Source: Mycobacterium asiaticum (GTDB lineage Bacteria; Actinomycetota; Actinomycetes; Mycobacteriales; Mycobacteriaceae). Taken from it: a stretch of 64,000 nt of DNA. The notes beneath the pieces are model-generated. The model saw only the letters and a program-made list of their open reading frames with translations. It did no database searches and was not told where the DNA came from. The position numbers were made by a program, and so were the translations under genes. Where the stretch lies: positions 21,527 to 85,526 of the forward strand of contig NZ_LZKQ01000331.1 in NCBI RefSeq assembly GCF_001668675.1, given 5' to 3'. Below are positions 49,524-57,974 of the stretch, piece after piece. Position 1 is the stretch's first letter. Every line of letters starts with the position of its first letter.

Positions 49524-50537
49524 CTAGGAACCGTCCAGGGCCAGGATCAGTTTGCCGGTGTTCTCGCCGCGGAACAGCGCGAGCAATACGTCAGGGAAGT
49601 CGCCGACGTCGCCGTGGACGACTTGTTCGTGCGAGCGCAACTCGCCACTGCGCAGCCAATCTGCTAGCCGCACAACGGCTTCGCCGTAGCGGTCAGCGTA
49701 GTCGAAGATGACGAAACCGGTCATGGACGCCCGCGCAACCAGCAACTGCATGTAGTTGGCGGGGCCGCGCAACTCGTCGGTGGCGTTGTATTGCGAGATG
49801 GCCCCACAGATGACGACGCGGGCCCCGCGCGCCAGCCGGGCCAGCGCGGCTTCCAGCGTCGGCCCGCCGACATTGTCGAAGAAAACGTCAATACCGTTGG
49901 GCGCGTGCACCTTCAGCTGCCGGCGCAGATCGCCGGTCCGGTAGTCGATCGCGGCGTCGAACCCGAGTTCTTCGACCAGCCAGCGGCACTTGTCCGGGCC
50001 GCCGGCGATACCGACCACCCGGCAACCGTTGATCCGCGCGATCTGTCCCGCGATGCTACCGACCGAACCGGCCGCCCCCGAGATGACGACCGTTTGTCCC
50101 GGTTGCGGCTTCCCGACATCAAGCAGCCCGAAATAGGCTGTCAGGCCGCTGATTCCCAGTGCGCCGAGATGGACCGGGGCGGGCGCCAGGGTGGTGTCCA
50201 CAGATGTCACATCCCGGCCGTCGGAGATCGCGTAACGCTGGACTCCGAAGGTGCCGTACACCTCGTCACCGACGGCGAATTTCGGGTGCTGCGAGTCGAT
50301 TACGCGCCCGATACCGCCCGCGCGCATCACCTCACCGATCTCCACCGGCGGCACATAGGACCGACCGGCGTTCATCCAGGTGCGCATCGCCGGGTCGACC
50401 GACAGGTACTCGACCCGCACCAGGAACTGGCCTTCGGAAACGGTTCCGACCGACTCTTCGGCGATCTGCCAGTCGGAGACCTTGGGCAGGCCGACGGGGC
50501 GGTTGGCCAGCCGGCATACGGTGTTGGTTTGGGTCAC
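49524..50537 (-). CDS. MDR-type NADP-dependent oxidoreductase (CurA/LTB4DH-like)
   Basis: 337 residues. QFLVRVEYLSVDPAMRTWMN and VISGAAGSVGSIAGQIARING (NADPH-binding AAGSVGS) are the leukotriene-B4 12-hydroxydehydrogenase/CurA family marks; DVFFDNVGGPTLEAALARLA and VICGAISQYNA follow. No zinc ligands. It reduces an enone double bond. The start overlaps the LLM stop (ATGA), making it the last of three coupled genes. Confidence 0.9.
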   Translation of the reverse strand: MTQTNTVCRLANRPVGLPKVSDWQIAEESVGTVSEGQFLVRVEYLSVDPAMRTWMNAGRSYVPPVEIGEVMRAGGIGRVIDSQHPKFAVGDEVYGTFGVQRYAISDGRDVTSVDTTLAPAPVHLGALGISGLTAYFGLLDVGKPQPGQTVVISGAAGSVGSIAGQIARINGCRVVGIAGGPDKCRWLVEELGFDAAIDYRTGDLRRQLKVHAPNGIDVFFDNVGGPTLEAALARLARGARVVICGAISQYNATDELRGPANYMQLLVARASMTGFVIFDYADRYGEAVVRLADWLRSGELRSHEQVVHGDVGDFPDVLLALFRGENTGKLILALDGS

Positions 50538-51502
50538 GATCGGTCTCCTTCGGCTATTGCGGCAAGGGTCGCCCGGGCGCCCGGGTCTTCGGCGGTGGCA
50601 GGCACCACGGCGACGCAGTCGGCGCCCGCTTCGCGGTAGGAGCGCAGGCGCGCGGCAATGCGCTCCGCAGACCCCAACGCGCCCACTCCGTCGAGCAATT
50701 CCAGCGGGATCTCGGCCGCCAGTGCACGGCGCGGGGCGCCGGCCCGCGCCTTGGCCACCAAATCACCGAAGCCGAGCGCGGCGAACATCTCCCCATATCC
50801 GGGTGGGGCGAGGTACACCGCCACCTGACCGGCCAGCTGAGCGTGCGCGGCGGCGCCGGGGTCGACGGCAACCGGCACCCACACTGTCAGGCGAGGCGGC
50901 GGGCGGTCGGTCGCGGCATCGTCGAGCAGGCTACGCACCTCGGCCACCCGGGCCGGTGAAGCGAGGTTGAGCACCACTTCGTCGGCCCGCCGCGCCGCCA
51001 GCCGCAGCATTCCGGAACCGAAGGCACCCAACGCGATTCGCGTCTCCGGAACTGGGGTCCGCAACCGAAACCCATGACTTGCGACGTGCCGGCCGGCATA
51101 GTCGACGCGCGTGCCATCCAGCATCGGTCGTAGGCATTCGATCGTTTCCCGCATCACGGTGACGTGGTGGGCCCAGGGACGGTTGTGCCAGCCGGCCACG
51201 ATCACCGGACTCGAGGCCCCCAGCGCGATGTCGACCCGACTGCCGGTCAGCGAGGCGACGGTACTGACCCCCAGCGCTAGCGTCACCGGGCCGCGCACCC
51301 CGATGGCCAACGGTCCGATCTTGAGCGCCAACCCCGGGGCTTGCACCCCGATCGCGGTCGCCAGCGCGAAGGCGTCATACGTCGCCATCTCGCCGATCCA
51401 GAGCGAATCGAACCCAGTCTGCGCTGCGGTGAGCGCGATCTGGATGGTTTCCTGGTCGGGCCGGTCGAGCCAAAACGGCAGGACGGCTTCGATGGCTGTC
51501 AC
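50534..51502 (-). CDS. LLM-class F420-dependent oxidoreductase
   Basis: 322 residues. FDSLWIGEMATYDAFALATA, LTGSRVDIALGASSPVIVAG and ALGAFGSGMLRLAARRADEV are LLM/F420 blocks. The C-terminal region includes an AHAQLAGQVAVYLAPPGYGE segment typical of the MupA/TIGR03-type LLMs. It sits between an acyl-CoA-dehydrogenase-like and an enone reductase gene, both coupled by ATGA overlaps. The three may oxidise and reduce one substrate in sequence. Confidence 0.87.
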   Translation of the reverse strand: MTAIEAVLPFWLDRPDQETIQIALTAAQTGFDSLWIGEMATYDAFALATAIGVQAPGLALKIGPLAIGVRGPVTLALGVSTVASLTGSRVDIALGASSPVIVAGWHNRPWAHHVTVMRETIECLRPMLDGTRVDYAGRHVASHGFRLRTPVPETRIALGAFGSGMLRLAARRADEVVLNLASPARVAEVRSLLDDAATDRPPPRLTVWVPVAVDPGAAAHAQLAGQVAVYLAPPGYGEMFAALGFGDLVAKARAGAPRRALAAEIPLELLDGVGALGSAERIAARLRSYREAGADCVAVVPATAEDPGARATLAAIAEGDRS

Positions 51503-52623
51503 AGCATCGTGACGTCGGCGGGCAGGCCGAGCAGGACGCGACCGGGCAGCTCACGCGATGCCTCGTTGACCTGGAAGTGGGCGGTGGCGGTGAACGCGTC
51601 GCGGAATCGGCGCTGCAGCGGGGAATCGTCATAGATGGCACTGCTGCCCGCCAGGTCATACAGGGTGCGCACCACATCGGCCGACGTGCGCGCCGCATGG
51701 GTCGCCGCCAGCCGGAGCCGGTTGCGCAAATCCACTGGCACCGGCCCGGACTCGTGGCTGGCCTGCCAAGCGGTGTCGATCGCCTCGTAGTACAACGCGC
51801 GCGCCGCACTCAATGACGACTCCGCAGTTGCCACCGCCGCCTGGGTGGCAGGGCGCTCGGCCAAAGTCCGCGTGGACCCGAGTCCCTTTTTGCCGGCGGC
51901 CAATTCCGCGAAATCGTCGATGGCGGCGCGGGCATTGCCCAGCGTGGCCGCACCGATCGACAGCGCGAAGAACCCGAACACCGGGAACCGGTACAGCGGC
52001 CGGTCCAGCACGGGCCCGTCGAACAACGAGAACACGCGTTCGGACGGGACGAAAATCTCATCGGCGACGGTGTCGTGGCTGCCGGTGCCGCGCAGACCCA
52101 ACGTGTGCCAGTTGTCGAGCACTTGCAGATCGTCCTTGGGCAGCGCGACGACCGACGGGATGCGGCCGTCGTCAACGAAACAGCCGGCGAACAGAACGTC
52201 TGCGTGGGTGATTCCGCTACAGAACGGCCACCGCCCGGAAACGATCACGCCGCCGTCGACGGATCGCGCCTTACCCCGCGGTGCCCACACGCCGGCAGCG
52301 ACGCCCCTTCCGCCGCCGAACATTTCGTCGCGGGCGCCCGGTGGAAGGTACGCGACCAGCAGGGCGCTGGTGATCGCGATCGACACGCACCAACCCGCCG
52401 CGGCGTCGCCGCGGGCAATCGCTTCGGCGCACCGCAGTGCGATCGGCGGCTCGAGTTCGAGTGCGTCGACCTCGCGCGGCATGGTCGCGCGCAGCAGACC
52501 GGCGTCGTTGAGGCGATCGACGAGATCCGGCGCGAGCCTGTGTTCGCGTTCGGTCTGCGCCGAGACCTCTCGGGCCGACAGCGCGATTTTCTCGGCGACA
52601 ACTTCGAGGTCAGGGTGGCTCAT
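51499..52623 (-). CDS. Acyl-CoA-dehydrogenase-fold flavin monooxygenase (HsaA-like)
   Basis: 374 residues from the ATG at 52623 (MSHPDLEVVAEKIALSAREV); an earlier GTG or ATG is possible. EREHRLAPDLVDRLNDAGLL, then GDAAAGWCVSIAITSALLVA and VSGRWPFCSGITHADVLFAG, and LRGTGSHDTVADEIFVPSER match the HsaA/PheA-type group-D monooxygenases that use reduced flavin and O2. The catalytic Glu of true acyl-CoA dehydrogenases is not seen. First of three coupled genes, divergent from the HxlR regulator. No flavin reductase is adjacent. Confidence 0.87.
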   Translation of the reverse strand: MSHPDLEVVAEKIALSAREVSAQTEREHRLAPDLVDRLNDAGLLRATMPREVDALELEPPIALRCAEAIARGDAAAGWCVSIAITSALLVAYLPPGARDEMFGGGRGVAAGVWAPRGKARSVDGGVIVSGRWPFCSGITHADVLFAGCFVDDGRIPSVVALPKDDLQVLDNWHTLGLRGTGSHDTVADEIFVPSERVFSLFDGPVLDRPLYRFPVFGFFALSIGAATLGNARAAIDDFAELAAGKKGLGSTRTLAERPATQAAVATAESSLSAARALYYEAIDTAWQASHESGPVPVDLRNRLRLAATHAARTSADVVRTLYDLAGSSAIYDDSPLQRRFRDAFTATAHFQVNEASRELPGRVLLGLPADVTML

Positions 52624-52703
52624 CAGCGGCTCCCAATAGCGGTGGCGGTTCAATTACGTTACCACGTGCGGTTCAGGAATGTAACCGGTACAGTGAATGA
52701 ACT

Positions 52704-53165
52704 ATGTCGGCCGCCGATCTGTCCCACCGCTTCCAGGGCGAATCCGTTGGCCGCGCTTTGGAGTTGGTCGGCGAGCGTTGGACGCTGCTGATCCTGCGCG
52801 AGGCGTTCTTCGGTGTGCAGCGCTTCGGCCAGCTGGCGCGCAACCTCAATATCCCGCGGCCCACGCTGTCGACGCGGCTACGGATGCTGGTTGAGGCGGG
52901 CCTCTTGGACCGGGTGCCCTATTCGCAGGATCCCGAGCGCCATGAATACCGGCTCACCGACGCGGGCCGCGAGCTCTTCGGGGCGATCGTCGTGCTGATG
53001 CACTGGGGGGACCGGCACCTACCCCTACCGGACGGACCCCCAATTGTGTTGCGCCACAATCAGTGCGGCGAGATCGCCGAGCCACGTCTGGTCTGCGCGC
53101 ACTGCGAGCAGGAGATCACCGCGCGCAATGTGACGCCCGAGGCGGGCCCGGGCTTTCGCGACTAG
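52704..53165 (+). CDS. HxlR-family winged-helix regulator
   Basis: 153 residues. ALELVGERWTLLILREAFFG and RFGQLARNLNIPRPTLSTRL with LVEAGLLDRVPYSQDPERHE form the HxlR winged helix. The C-terminus (about 110-153) has Cys residues (HNQCGE, VCAHCEQEITARN) in a zinc-ribbon-like arrangement found in some members. It is divergent from the monooxygenase-LLM-MDR operon and probably controls it. A CGGTT/AACCG inverted repeat (52669-52687) lies just upstream. Confidence 0.87.
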   Translation: MSAADLSHRFQGESVGRALELVGERWTLLILREAFFGVQRFGQLARNLNIPRPTLSTRLRMLVEAGLLDRVPYSQDPERHEYRLTDAGRELFGAIVVLMHWGDRHLPLPDGPPIVLRHNQCGEIAEPRLVCAHCEQEITARNVTPEAGPGFRD

Positions 53166-53171
53166 CGCGCG

Positions 53172-53432
53172 TCACGGCGCCGGGCAGGCGTCCGCGATCT
53201 GGATCGAAGCCGGCCACAAGATGGTGGTCAGCCCGAATGCCGCGACGTCGGCGCCTGCGGGTGTCACCTGCGACAGCCGCGCCTGGATCCGCTCCACCTG
53301 CGGGTAGTGCAGAGAAGCCCACACCAAGCCGACGCACAAGTAGGGCAGCGCTAGCCACAGCGCCAGCTCGATCAGGGCCGCGACGCTGAGCTGGTAGGCC
53401 AACACTCCCCGCAGCCGATCCATCGCGGTCAT
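53172..53432 (-). CDS. Small membrane protein, paralogue of 54503-54727
   Basis: 86 residues with one or two membrane segments (about 17-40 and 64-80). LALPYLCVGLVWASLHYPQV matches PYFLVGLVWSSTHTEH of the small gene at 54503, on the other side of the MpaB gene. The C-terminal part (AAFGLTTILWPASIQIADAC) also aligns. It starts 3 bases after the MpaB stop, so it is co-transcribed. Function unknown. Confidence 0.65.
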   Translation of the reverse strand: MTAMDRLRGVLAYQLSVAALIELALWLALPYLCVGLVWASLHYPQVERIQARLSQVTPAGADVAAFGLTTILWPASIQIADACPAP

Positions 53433-53435
53433 GAG

Positions 53436-54338
53436 TCAGATCAGCGGACGGCCCCGCCGCACCCGGCTGCGCACATCCGCGAGCAGGACGTGACTGCCGC
53501 CCTGGCGAACGAAGGGCGGCAGGAAGCGGTTGGCGAAAGCGACTAGCAGGAACAGGTATTCGAAGCGGCGCTGCTTGCCTTTGCTCCAGGAGACGCCGAG
53601 CGCCTCCCGAAAGACCGGCGCCAGGAAGCCGACGGTCAAGAACTTCAGCAGCCGATGGAACGGCAGCCGCAGCAACGGATTGATCATGCGGAGGTCGATC
53701 AGCTCCATCAGATAATTGCCGACGACCTCCCCCACCTCGACCTGCCGGCACGCCTGAATCCAGTAGTCGTCGAACGCTTTTCGGGTCCGCGGCCACTGGT
53801 CTTCCCGGACTTGCAGGGTGGTGCCCAGCGTCCATGCGGAGCGGTAGAACTGTTCGGCCTGCTCGTCATTCATCGGCCCGCGCAACAGCTGATAGGTGTC
53901 TTCCAATCCGACAAACAGGCACGCGGCTACCCACATCTGCAGGTCACGGTCGAACGCGTTGTAGCGGACGGGACTTTCGGGCTCCGACTTCACATGCCGG
54001 TGCGCCCCATCGACGGCCGCCCGGAACGCGGCGCGGTCCTGCGGCGAGCCGAAGACCGCCACCGCCAGATACTGAAAGGTGGTCCGCGCCCGCTTCCAGG
54101 GATGCTTCAACAGATTGCCGGAGTCGACCTTCGACTCCACGACCCCGTAGCCCACACCCGGCCGGGACAATTGCATGATCACGTTCGCCGCGCCGGCAGC
54201 GAACGCCCAGAAGTCCATCGCCTCGCGAACATCGACCGGGGCATCGGTCCAGCGGGCCGTCTGCCGGGTGACGCGGATGCGGGTGTCTGCGATGGACAGC
54301 GCGGCGCGCTCGACGGACGGGCTATCCGGAACAGACAT
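53436..54338 (-). CDS. MpaB-type oxygenase family protein (DUF2236)
   Basis: 300 residues. The helical heme-binding fold of DUF2236/MpaB is recognised by AFAAGAANVIMQLSRPGVGY, VFGSPQDRAAFRAAVDGAHR and PVRYNAFDRDLQMWVAACLF. The family includes the latex-clearing oxygenase Lcp and MpaB, and mycobacteria have many copies. The substrate is likely a lipid or terpenoid; not proven. No signal peptide. Flanked by two related small membrane proteins, suggesting a membrane partner. Confidence 0.87.
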   Translation of the reverse strand: MSVPDSPSVERAALSIADTRIRVTRQTARWTDAPVDVREAMDFWAFAAGAANVIMQLSRPGVGYGVVESKVDSGNLLKHPWKRARTTFQYLAVAVFGSPQDRAAFRAAVDGAHRHVKSEPESPVRYNAFDRDLQMWVAACLFVGLEDTYQLLRGPMNDEQAEQFYRSAWTLGTTLQVREDQWPRTRKAFDDYWIQACRQVEVGEVVGNYLMELIDLRMINPLLRLPFHRLLKFLTVGFLAPVFREALGVSWSKGKQRRFEYLFLLVAFANRFLPPFVRQGGSHVLLADVRSRVRRGRPLI

Positions 54339-54502
54339 TCACCCCCACCCCCAGTTCTGTGCGTCTTGCCATGACTCAAATCTAACCCCAACAGGCATTG
54401 CGCGGTTCTGATACGACGATGGGAGAGAAATGGCTGCCGGAATAAGGGTTAACATATTGGTACTCGATTCCATCCCGGACGCACTCTCCAAGAGGGCCGA
54501 AG

Positions 54503-54727
54503 ATGCTCACCAAGCTGCGCGACCTGCTCGATTACAAGATGACCATCGCCGAATGGCTGGGGCTGGCCGTCATCCTCGGCATCCCGTATTTCCTGGTGGG
54601 ACTGGTGTGGTCATCGACGCATACCGAGCACTTGCAACGCCTGCACGGCGCGGACCTGGTGGTGTCCTTCCTGGGTTCGATCGTGTCCTGGCCGGTGCTG
54701 CTGTTTTCGAATGTCTGCATGACCTGA
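54503..54727 (+). CDS. Small membrane protein, paralogue of 53172-53432
   Basis: 74 residues from an ATG (MLTKLRDLLDYKMTIAEWLG). Two membrane segments (about 17-38 and 50-70). PYFLVGLVWSSTHTEHLQRL parallels PYLCVGLVWASLHYPQVERI of the gene beyond MpaB. It lies on the opposite strand from MpaB, divergent across 164 bp. Function unknown; the duplication suggests a conserved role next to MpaB. Confidence 0.6.
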   Translation: MLTKLRDLLDYKMTIAEWLGLAVILGIPYFLVGLVWSSTHTEHLQRLHGADLVVSFLGSIVSWPVLLFSNVCMT

Positions 54728-54736
54728 GGCGCGGCG

Positions 54737-55126
54737 TCAGCCGCGCAGGTGCGTGATCTGGATCAGGTTGCCGCAGGTGTCGTCGAGCACGGCCGTGGTC
54801 ACCGGTCCCATGTCGGCGGGCTCCTGAGTGAAGAGCACTCCGAGCCCGCTCAGCCGCTGATATTCCGCGTGCACATCGTCGACGGCGAAGGACGTGAACG
54901 GGATGCCATCCGCGATCAACGCTTCCTTGAACGGCTTGGCCGCCGGATGCTGGTCGGGCTCGAGGACCAGCTCGGTGCCGTCCGGATCCTCCGGGGACAC
55001 CACGGTGATCCACCGGTGTTCGCCCATCGGCACGTCGTGCTTCTGCTTGAACCCGAGGACCTCGGTGTAGAAGCGCAGTGCCTTGTCCTGGTCGTCGACC
55101 AGCACACTGGTCAGGTTAATTCTCAT
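54737..55126 (-). CDS. VOC-family (glyoxalase-like) protein
   Basis: 129 residues from the ATG at 55126 (MRINLTSVLVDDQDKALRFY). VOC fold pattern: DQDKALRFYTEVLGFKQKHD, GTELVLEPDQHPAAKPF and DDVHAEYQRLSGLGV, ending DDTCGNLIQITHLRG. It is translated from an ATGA overlap with the ArsR gene, forming the ArsR-VOC pair common in actinobacteria. It probably detoxifies or binds a small ligand sensed by the regulator. Confidence 0.88.
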   Translation of the reverse strand: MRINLTSVLVDDQDKALRFYTEVLGFKQKHDVPMGEHRWITVVSPEDPDGTELVLEPDQHPAAKPFKEALIADGIPFTSFAVDDVHAEYQRLSGLGVLFTQEPADMGPVTTAVLDDTCGNLIQITHLRG

Positions 55127-55425
55127 GGTGTTCCCTTCCCCCGGTTCAGCCACCGGGCAACGATCGGCTCGAGCGGCGCGGTGTTGATGTAGTGAAACTT
55201 GTATCGGCCTTCGCGGCGCACCTCGACGAGGCCGGCGTCCTCGAGAACGTCCAGATGCTGAGAGATCGCCTGCCGAGACGAGCTCATGCCGTGCTTCGTC
55301 GTCAGCCGCGCGCAGATCTCGAACAGCGTCTGTCCGGTTCGGTCGGTCAGTTCGTCCAGGATGGTGCGGCGCGTGGGGTCGGCCAAGGCCTTGAAGACGT
55401 CGCCCACCCACCCGACGTTATGCAA
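55123..55425 (-). CDS. ArsR-family winged-helix regulator
   Basis: 100 residues. DVFKALADPTRRTILDELTD and MSSSRQAISQHLDVLEDAGL are the ArsR winged helix; EVRREGRYKFHYINTAPLEP ends the wing. No metal Cys pairs are seen, so it is not a heavy-metal sensor of the ArsR/SmtB type. It controls its own operon with the VOC gene, starting 4 bases inside it. Confidence 0.9.
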   Translation of the reverse strand: MHNVGWVGDVFKALADPTRRTILDELTDRTGQTLFEICARLTTKHGMSSSRQAISQHLDVLEDAGLVEVRREGRYKFHYINTAPLEPIVARWLNRGKGTP

Positions 55426-55448
55426 GCAGCTACTTGCCTGTCAATGAC

Positions 55449-56324
55449 TCACTGCGGGTGGCCGGCCAGGTACTCGGCGACGGGAATTCGCTCCGACGCG
55501 ACGTACCCGACCGGCAACAGCACGTCCCCCGACGTGGTCAGGTAGTAGACATCCCACCGGTGATAGCCGGCGAAAGCCGCCGGATCAGCGCCGATCGCGG
55601 CGGCGTAGTCATTGACCGCGCCAACGTAGTGGCTCGAGTGGTTGTAGCTGTAGATGGCGCCATCGTGATTACCCGCAAAGCCGTTCGCGGCGAGCATGCG
55701 ACCGGCCGCCATGATGCTGTCCCGTGGGGAATGGATGTCGCCGCCCCCGCCGTAGCTGGCAAACGTCGACGGCAAGAACTGCATGGGGCCCTGGGCACCG
55801 GCGTTGCTCACCCCGGAGATGCGGCCGAAGTCGGTCTCGACCATGTTGATCGCCGCCAGGTAGTTCCAGCCGACACCAGTGGCCGCCTCGGCCTCACGGT
55901 AGTAGCCGAGCAACTCGTTGAGCGGCGCCGGCGGGTCGATCCGCCAAGCCGGCAGTGTCGGCCTCGTCTCCGGACCGTTCAACGCCATCAGGTGATGGCG
56001 GGCATCGACGTTGAGGTCATAGATGCCGGCAAGTGACGCGGGGATGATCGGCCGCACGGTCGGCTCCCACTCAGGGTGCCGCCCGATGGCGCGGTACGCC
56101 GCCTGCTCGCGAAGCGCGGCGGCCTGCAGCACCGCCTCCGAGGAGGACGGATCGCGCAGCGCCTGCTCGTCGGCCACCAGGTCGCGGGCCAGCTGCGCGG
56201 GGTCGGAAGCCAGCGCCGGTTGCGCGGCCGACTCTCCGTAGCCCACCAGGCCCGACATGGTCACCGCGACGAATAGGGCTCCACCGCAACGCAGCATGCG
56301 CGAACGGATCTTGGGAACATCCAT
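55449..56324 (-). CDS. Lytic transglycosylase (SLT-like), secreted
   Basis: 291 residues. A basic start and hydrophobic stretch (about 9-30, RCGGALFVAVTMSGLVGYGE) form a signal peptide. The lysozyme-like core has INMVETDFGRISGVSNAGAQ with GPMQFLPSTFASYG (catalytic Glu in VETDFGR), then SYNHSSHYVGAVNDYA. It cleaves peptidoglycan glycan strands. Acts outside the membrane. It faces the ArsR gene with 23 bases between and stands alone. Confidence 0.88.
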   Translation of the reverse strand: MDVPKIRSRMLRCGGALFVAVTMSGLVGYGESAAQPALASDPAQLARDLVADEQALRDPSSSEAVLQAAALREQAAYRAIGRHPEWEPTVRPIIPASLAGIYDLNVDARHHLMALNGPETRPTLPAWRIDPPAPLNELLGYYREAEAATGVGWNYLAAINMVETDFGRISGVSNAGAQGPMQFLPSTFASYGGGGDIHSPRDSIMAAGRMLAANGFAGNHDGAIYSYNHSSHYVGAVNDYAAAIGADPAAFAGYHRWDVYYLTTSGDVLLPVGYVASERIPVAEYLAGHPQ

Positions 56325-56398
56325 GGCGTCGACCTCGAGGCTGGTATGCGGGTGTTAGCCCTACATCTTGTCCGCTCGCCGGTGATTGGCCAAGGGCT

Positions 56399-56890
56399 TC
56401 ACCACGCGGGTTGCGGGTCTAACATCGCCGCTTGGCTGCCCTGCCACTGGTAACGGACGGTGGTGATGGGTCCCGGGCAGGCCGTGCAGACCTCTCGGCC
56501 GTCCTTGTAGTCAAGGGCGACGATTTCGTCGGTGGTCTTTGCCTTGTTCAGGCTGGTGAACGGGTAGGCCTTGGAGGTTGCGACCCCGACGAAGCTGCCC
56601 TTGTGGAACAGCAGCGCGAGATCCGGCGAACTTCCGGTGGCACCGATCACGGTGATAATGACGGTCGACAGGGTGGCGCACGGGTTGTAGTTGCTGCTCG
56701 GATCGAAGCTGTGGGTGTTCGTGTCCCATGCCCCGTTGCCGGGTAGCGCGGGTATTTGTTTGATCGCTGCCTGTATTTCCGGGGCCGTGAGGTTCACTCC
56801 GCATGTGGTGGGTTCGGCCTGCGCGGGCGCGGCCAACGGACTCAACGAGCAGAGGACGGCGATAAGCGCGGACAAGACAACTACTCGCAT
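56399..56890 (-). CDS. LppP/LprE-family secreted protein
   Basis: 163 residues from the ATG at 56890 (MRVVVLSALIAVLCSLSPLA), eight bases after AGGAGG; an in-frame upstream ATG lacks this. A signal peptide ends near AQAEPTTCG. The LppP/LprE domain is recognised by YNPCATLSTVIITVIGATGS and LLFHKGSFVGVATSKAYPFT. The signal has no clear lipobox, so it is probably secreted and not a lipoprotein. Mycobacterium-type family of unknown function. Confidence 0.85.
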   Translation of the reverse strand: MRVVVLSALIAVLCSLSPLAAPAQAEPTTCGVNLTAPEIQAAIKQIPALPGNGAWDTNTHSFDPSSNYNPCATLSTVIITVIGATGSSPDLALLFHKGSFVGVATSKAYPFTSLNKAKTTDEIVALDYKDGREVCTACPGPITTVRYQWQGSQAAMLDPQPAW

Positions 56891-56998
56891 CGAACACTGC
56901 CTCCTGGTTGGCTGCATCCATCGTGGCGCGGTGTCATCCCCGCAAGAAGGAATGCTGCGAAGTTGTGTCGAAGAAGTGACCTGCGCGGTGCGCTGAGC

Positions 56999-57796
56999 TC
57001 AGCGTCCGCCGTGCTTGGGCTGGTTCGGGACACCCGGGAACAACTGCTCGTTTGAGCCCGACGTCACCCAGCCGCCCAGCTTGGTGACGAGATGCGGCGC
57101 AAAGACCGCGCCGTAGAGCAGGTTTCCGATCAGGATGACGGCCACGATGGACAGCGCGGCCGATTGGGCGGGTGTCTTCGACAGCTTGTCGGCCCACATC
57201 TTGATGACATTGCGGCCCTGGGCATCGGTTCGGCCGAGCAGGTAGGTGAAGACCATCATCTGCACGCCCAGCGCGATGGAGTCATAGATCGGGTACTGAT
57301 GCTTGGTTCCCTCGAAGACTGCGAGCCCGGGAATGACGTAGCCGTAGTAGAAGACGCCGAGCCGGGCCCCGACGAATGCGTTGAACAGGAACGCCCAGCA
57401 AAACCCGATGGTGAAGCCGGCGCTGAGCAGCGTGATCGGTCGCCGCCACCCGAACCGCGCGCTCAGTCGTCGGCCGAGCGCCGCGCCGATCACCGCAGGC
57501 AGGACGAAGTAGCCGATGTAGCCGAGGGGGACGGACGACGGCAGCCCTCCCCAGGTCATGTTCAAGGGCCACCAGGACGGCATACGGGGTAGCGCGGGTG
57601 GAAATTGGGCGTACATGGCCCAGTCGTATGGCGCCTCAATCCACGAGAAAGAGATCGCCGAGATACACAGCAGCAGCAGCGGGTGCAGCCGGCGGCCCCG
57701 GATACTCAAATACACACCGAGCGCGGTGAACACGATGCCGCTGCCCCAGCCGAAGATGACCGCCGCCGTCAGCAACGGCGTCAGCTCGGTGTTCAT
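56999..57796 (-). CDS. AveC-like membrane protein, divergent copy 3
   Basis: 265 residues with six or seven membrane segments. KHQYPIYDSIALGVQMMVFT followed by GRTDAQGRNVI aligns position by position with YYQWPVYEGLMWGGVQ...TDDRGRTFV of copies 1 and 2, so it belongs to the same family but lacks the long N-terminus. LSAISFSWIEAPYDWAMYAQ is like the FFQDPLLNY region. It forms an operon with a 46-residue membrane protein, ending where that gene begins (ATGA). A TetR with a perfect operator lies upstream. Confidence 0.72.
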   Translation of the reverse strand: MNTELTPLLTAAVIFGWGSGIVFTALGVYLSIRGRRLHPLLLLCISAISFSWIEAPYDWAMYAQFPPALPRMPSWWPLNMTWGGLPSSVPLGYIGYFVLPAVIGAALGRRLSARFGWRRPITLLSAGFTIGFCWAFLFNAFVGARLGVFYYGYVIPGLAVFEGTKHQYPIYDSIALGVQMMVFTYLLGRTDAQGRNVIKMWADKLSKTPAQSAALSIVAVILIGNLLYGAVFAPHLVTKLGGWVTSGSNEQLFPGVPNQPKHGGR

Positions 57797-57933
57797 CGGT
57801 CCCGCTCGTCGGCCGCACCGCCGCGCGCTTCGGGGTCGAAGTACAGGACCGCGCCGAAGATCAGGGCGATCAGCCCGAACAGGGTGCCGAGCATGATGAC
57901 CGCGCCCACGACGATTCCCTTCGACAGCGACAC
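57793..57933 (-). CDS. Tiny membrane protein upstream of AveC-like copy 3
   Basis: 46 residues from a GTG: SLSKGIVVGAVIMLGTLFGL then IALIFGAVLYFDPEARGG, one membrane segment (about 7-30) and a short acidic tail. The stop overlaps the AveC-like start by 4 bases (ATGA), which supports translation. It begins 5 bases from the operator, so it is the first gene of that operon. Function unknown; perhaps a membrane subunit or leader. Confidence 0.55.
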   Translation of the reverse strand: MSLSKGIVVGAVIMLGTLFGLIALIFGAVLYFDPEARGGAADERDR

Positions 57934-57937
57934 CAAC

Positions 57938-57961
57938 TTTGAATAGTGCACACTATTCAAA
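57938..57961. promoter_or_regulatory. Near-perfect 24-bp palindromic operator
   Basis: Arms TTTGAATAGTG and CACTATTCAAA are exact 11-bp inverted copies with a 2-base centre. It lies between the small membrane/AveC-like operon (leftward) and the TetR gene at 57975 (rightward). It is the strongest operator in the window and is almost certainly bound by that TetR protein. Confidence 0.85.
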
Positions 57962-57974
57962 GTGACGGGTCAAA

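Noticed and set aside
52658..52687. GTTAC...GTAAC repeat before the HxlR gene as a copy of the 24.3-kb TetR operator
   Set aside because: The arms are 18 bases apart and in the reverse order from GTAAC-N3-GTTAC, so the resemblance is probably chance; the CGGTT/AACCG pair there is a better HxlR candidate.
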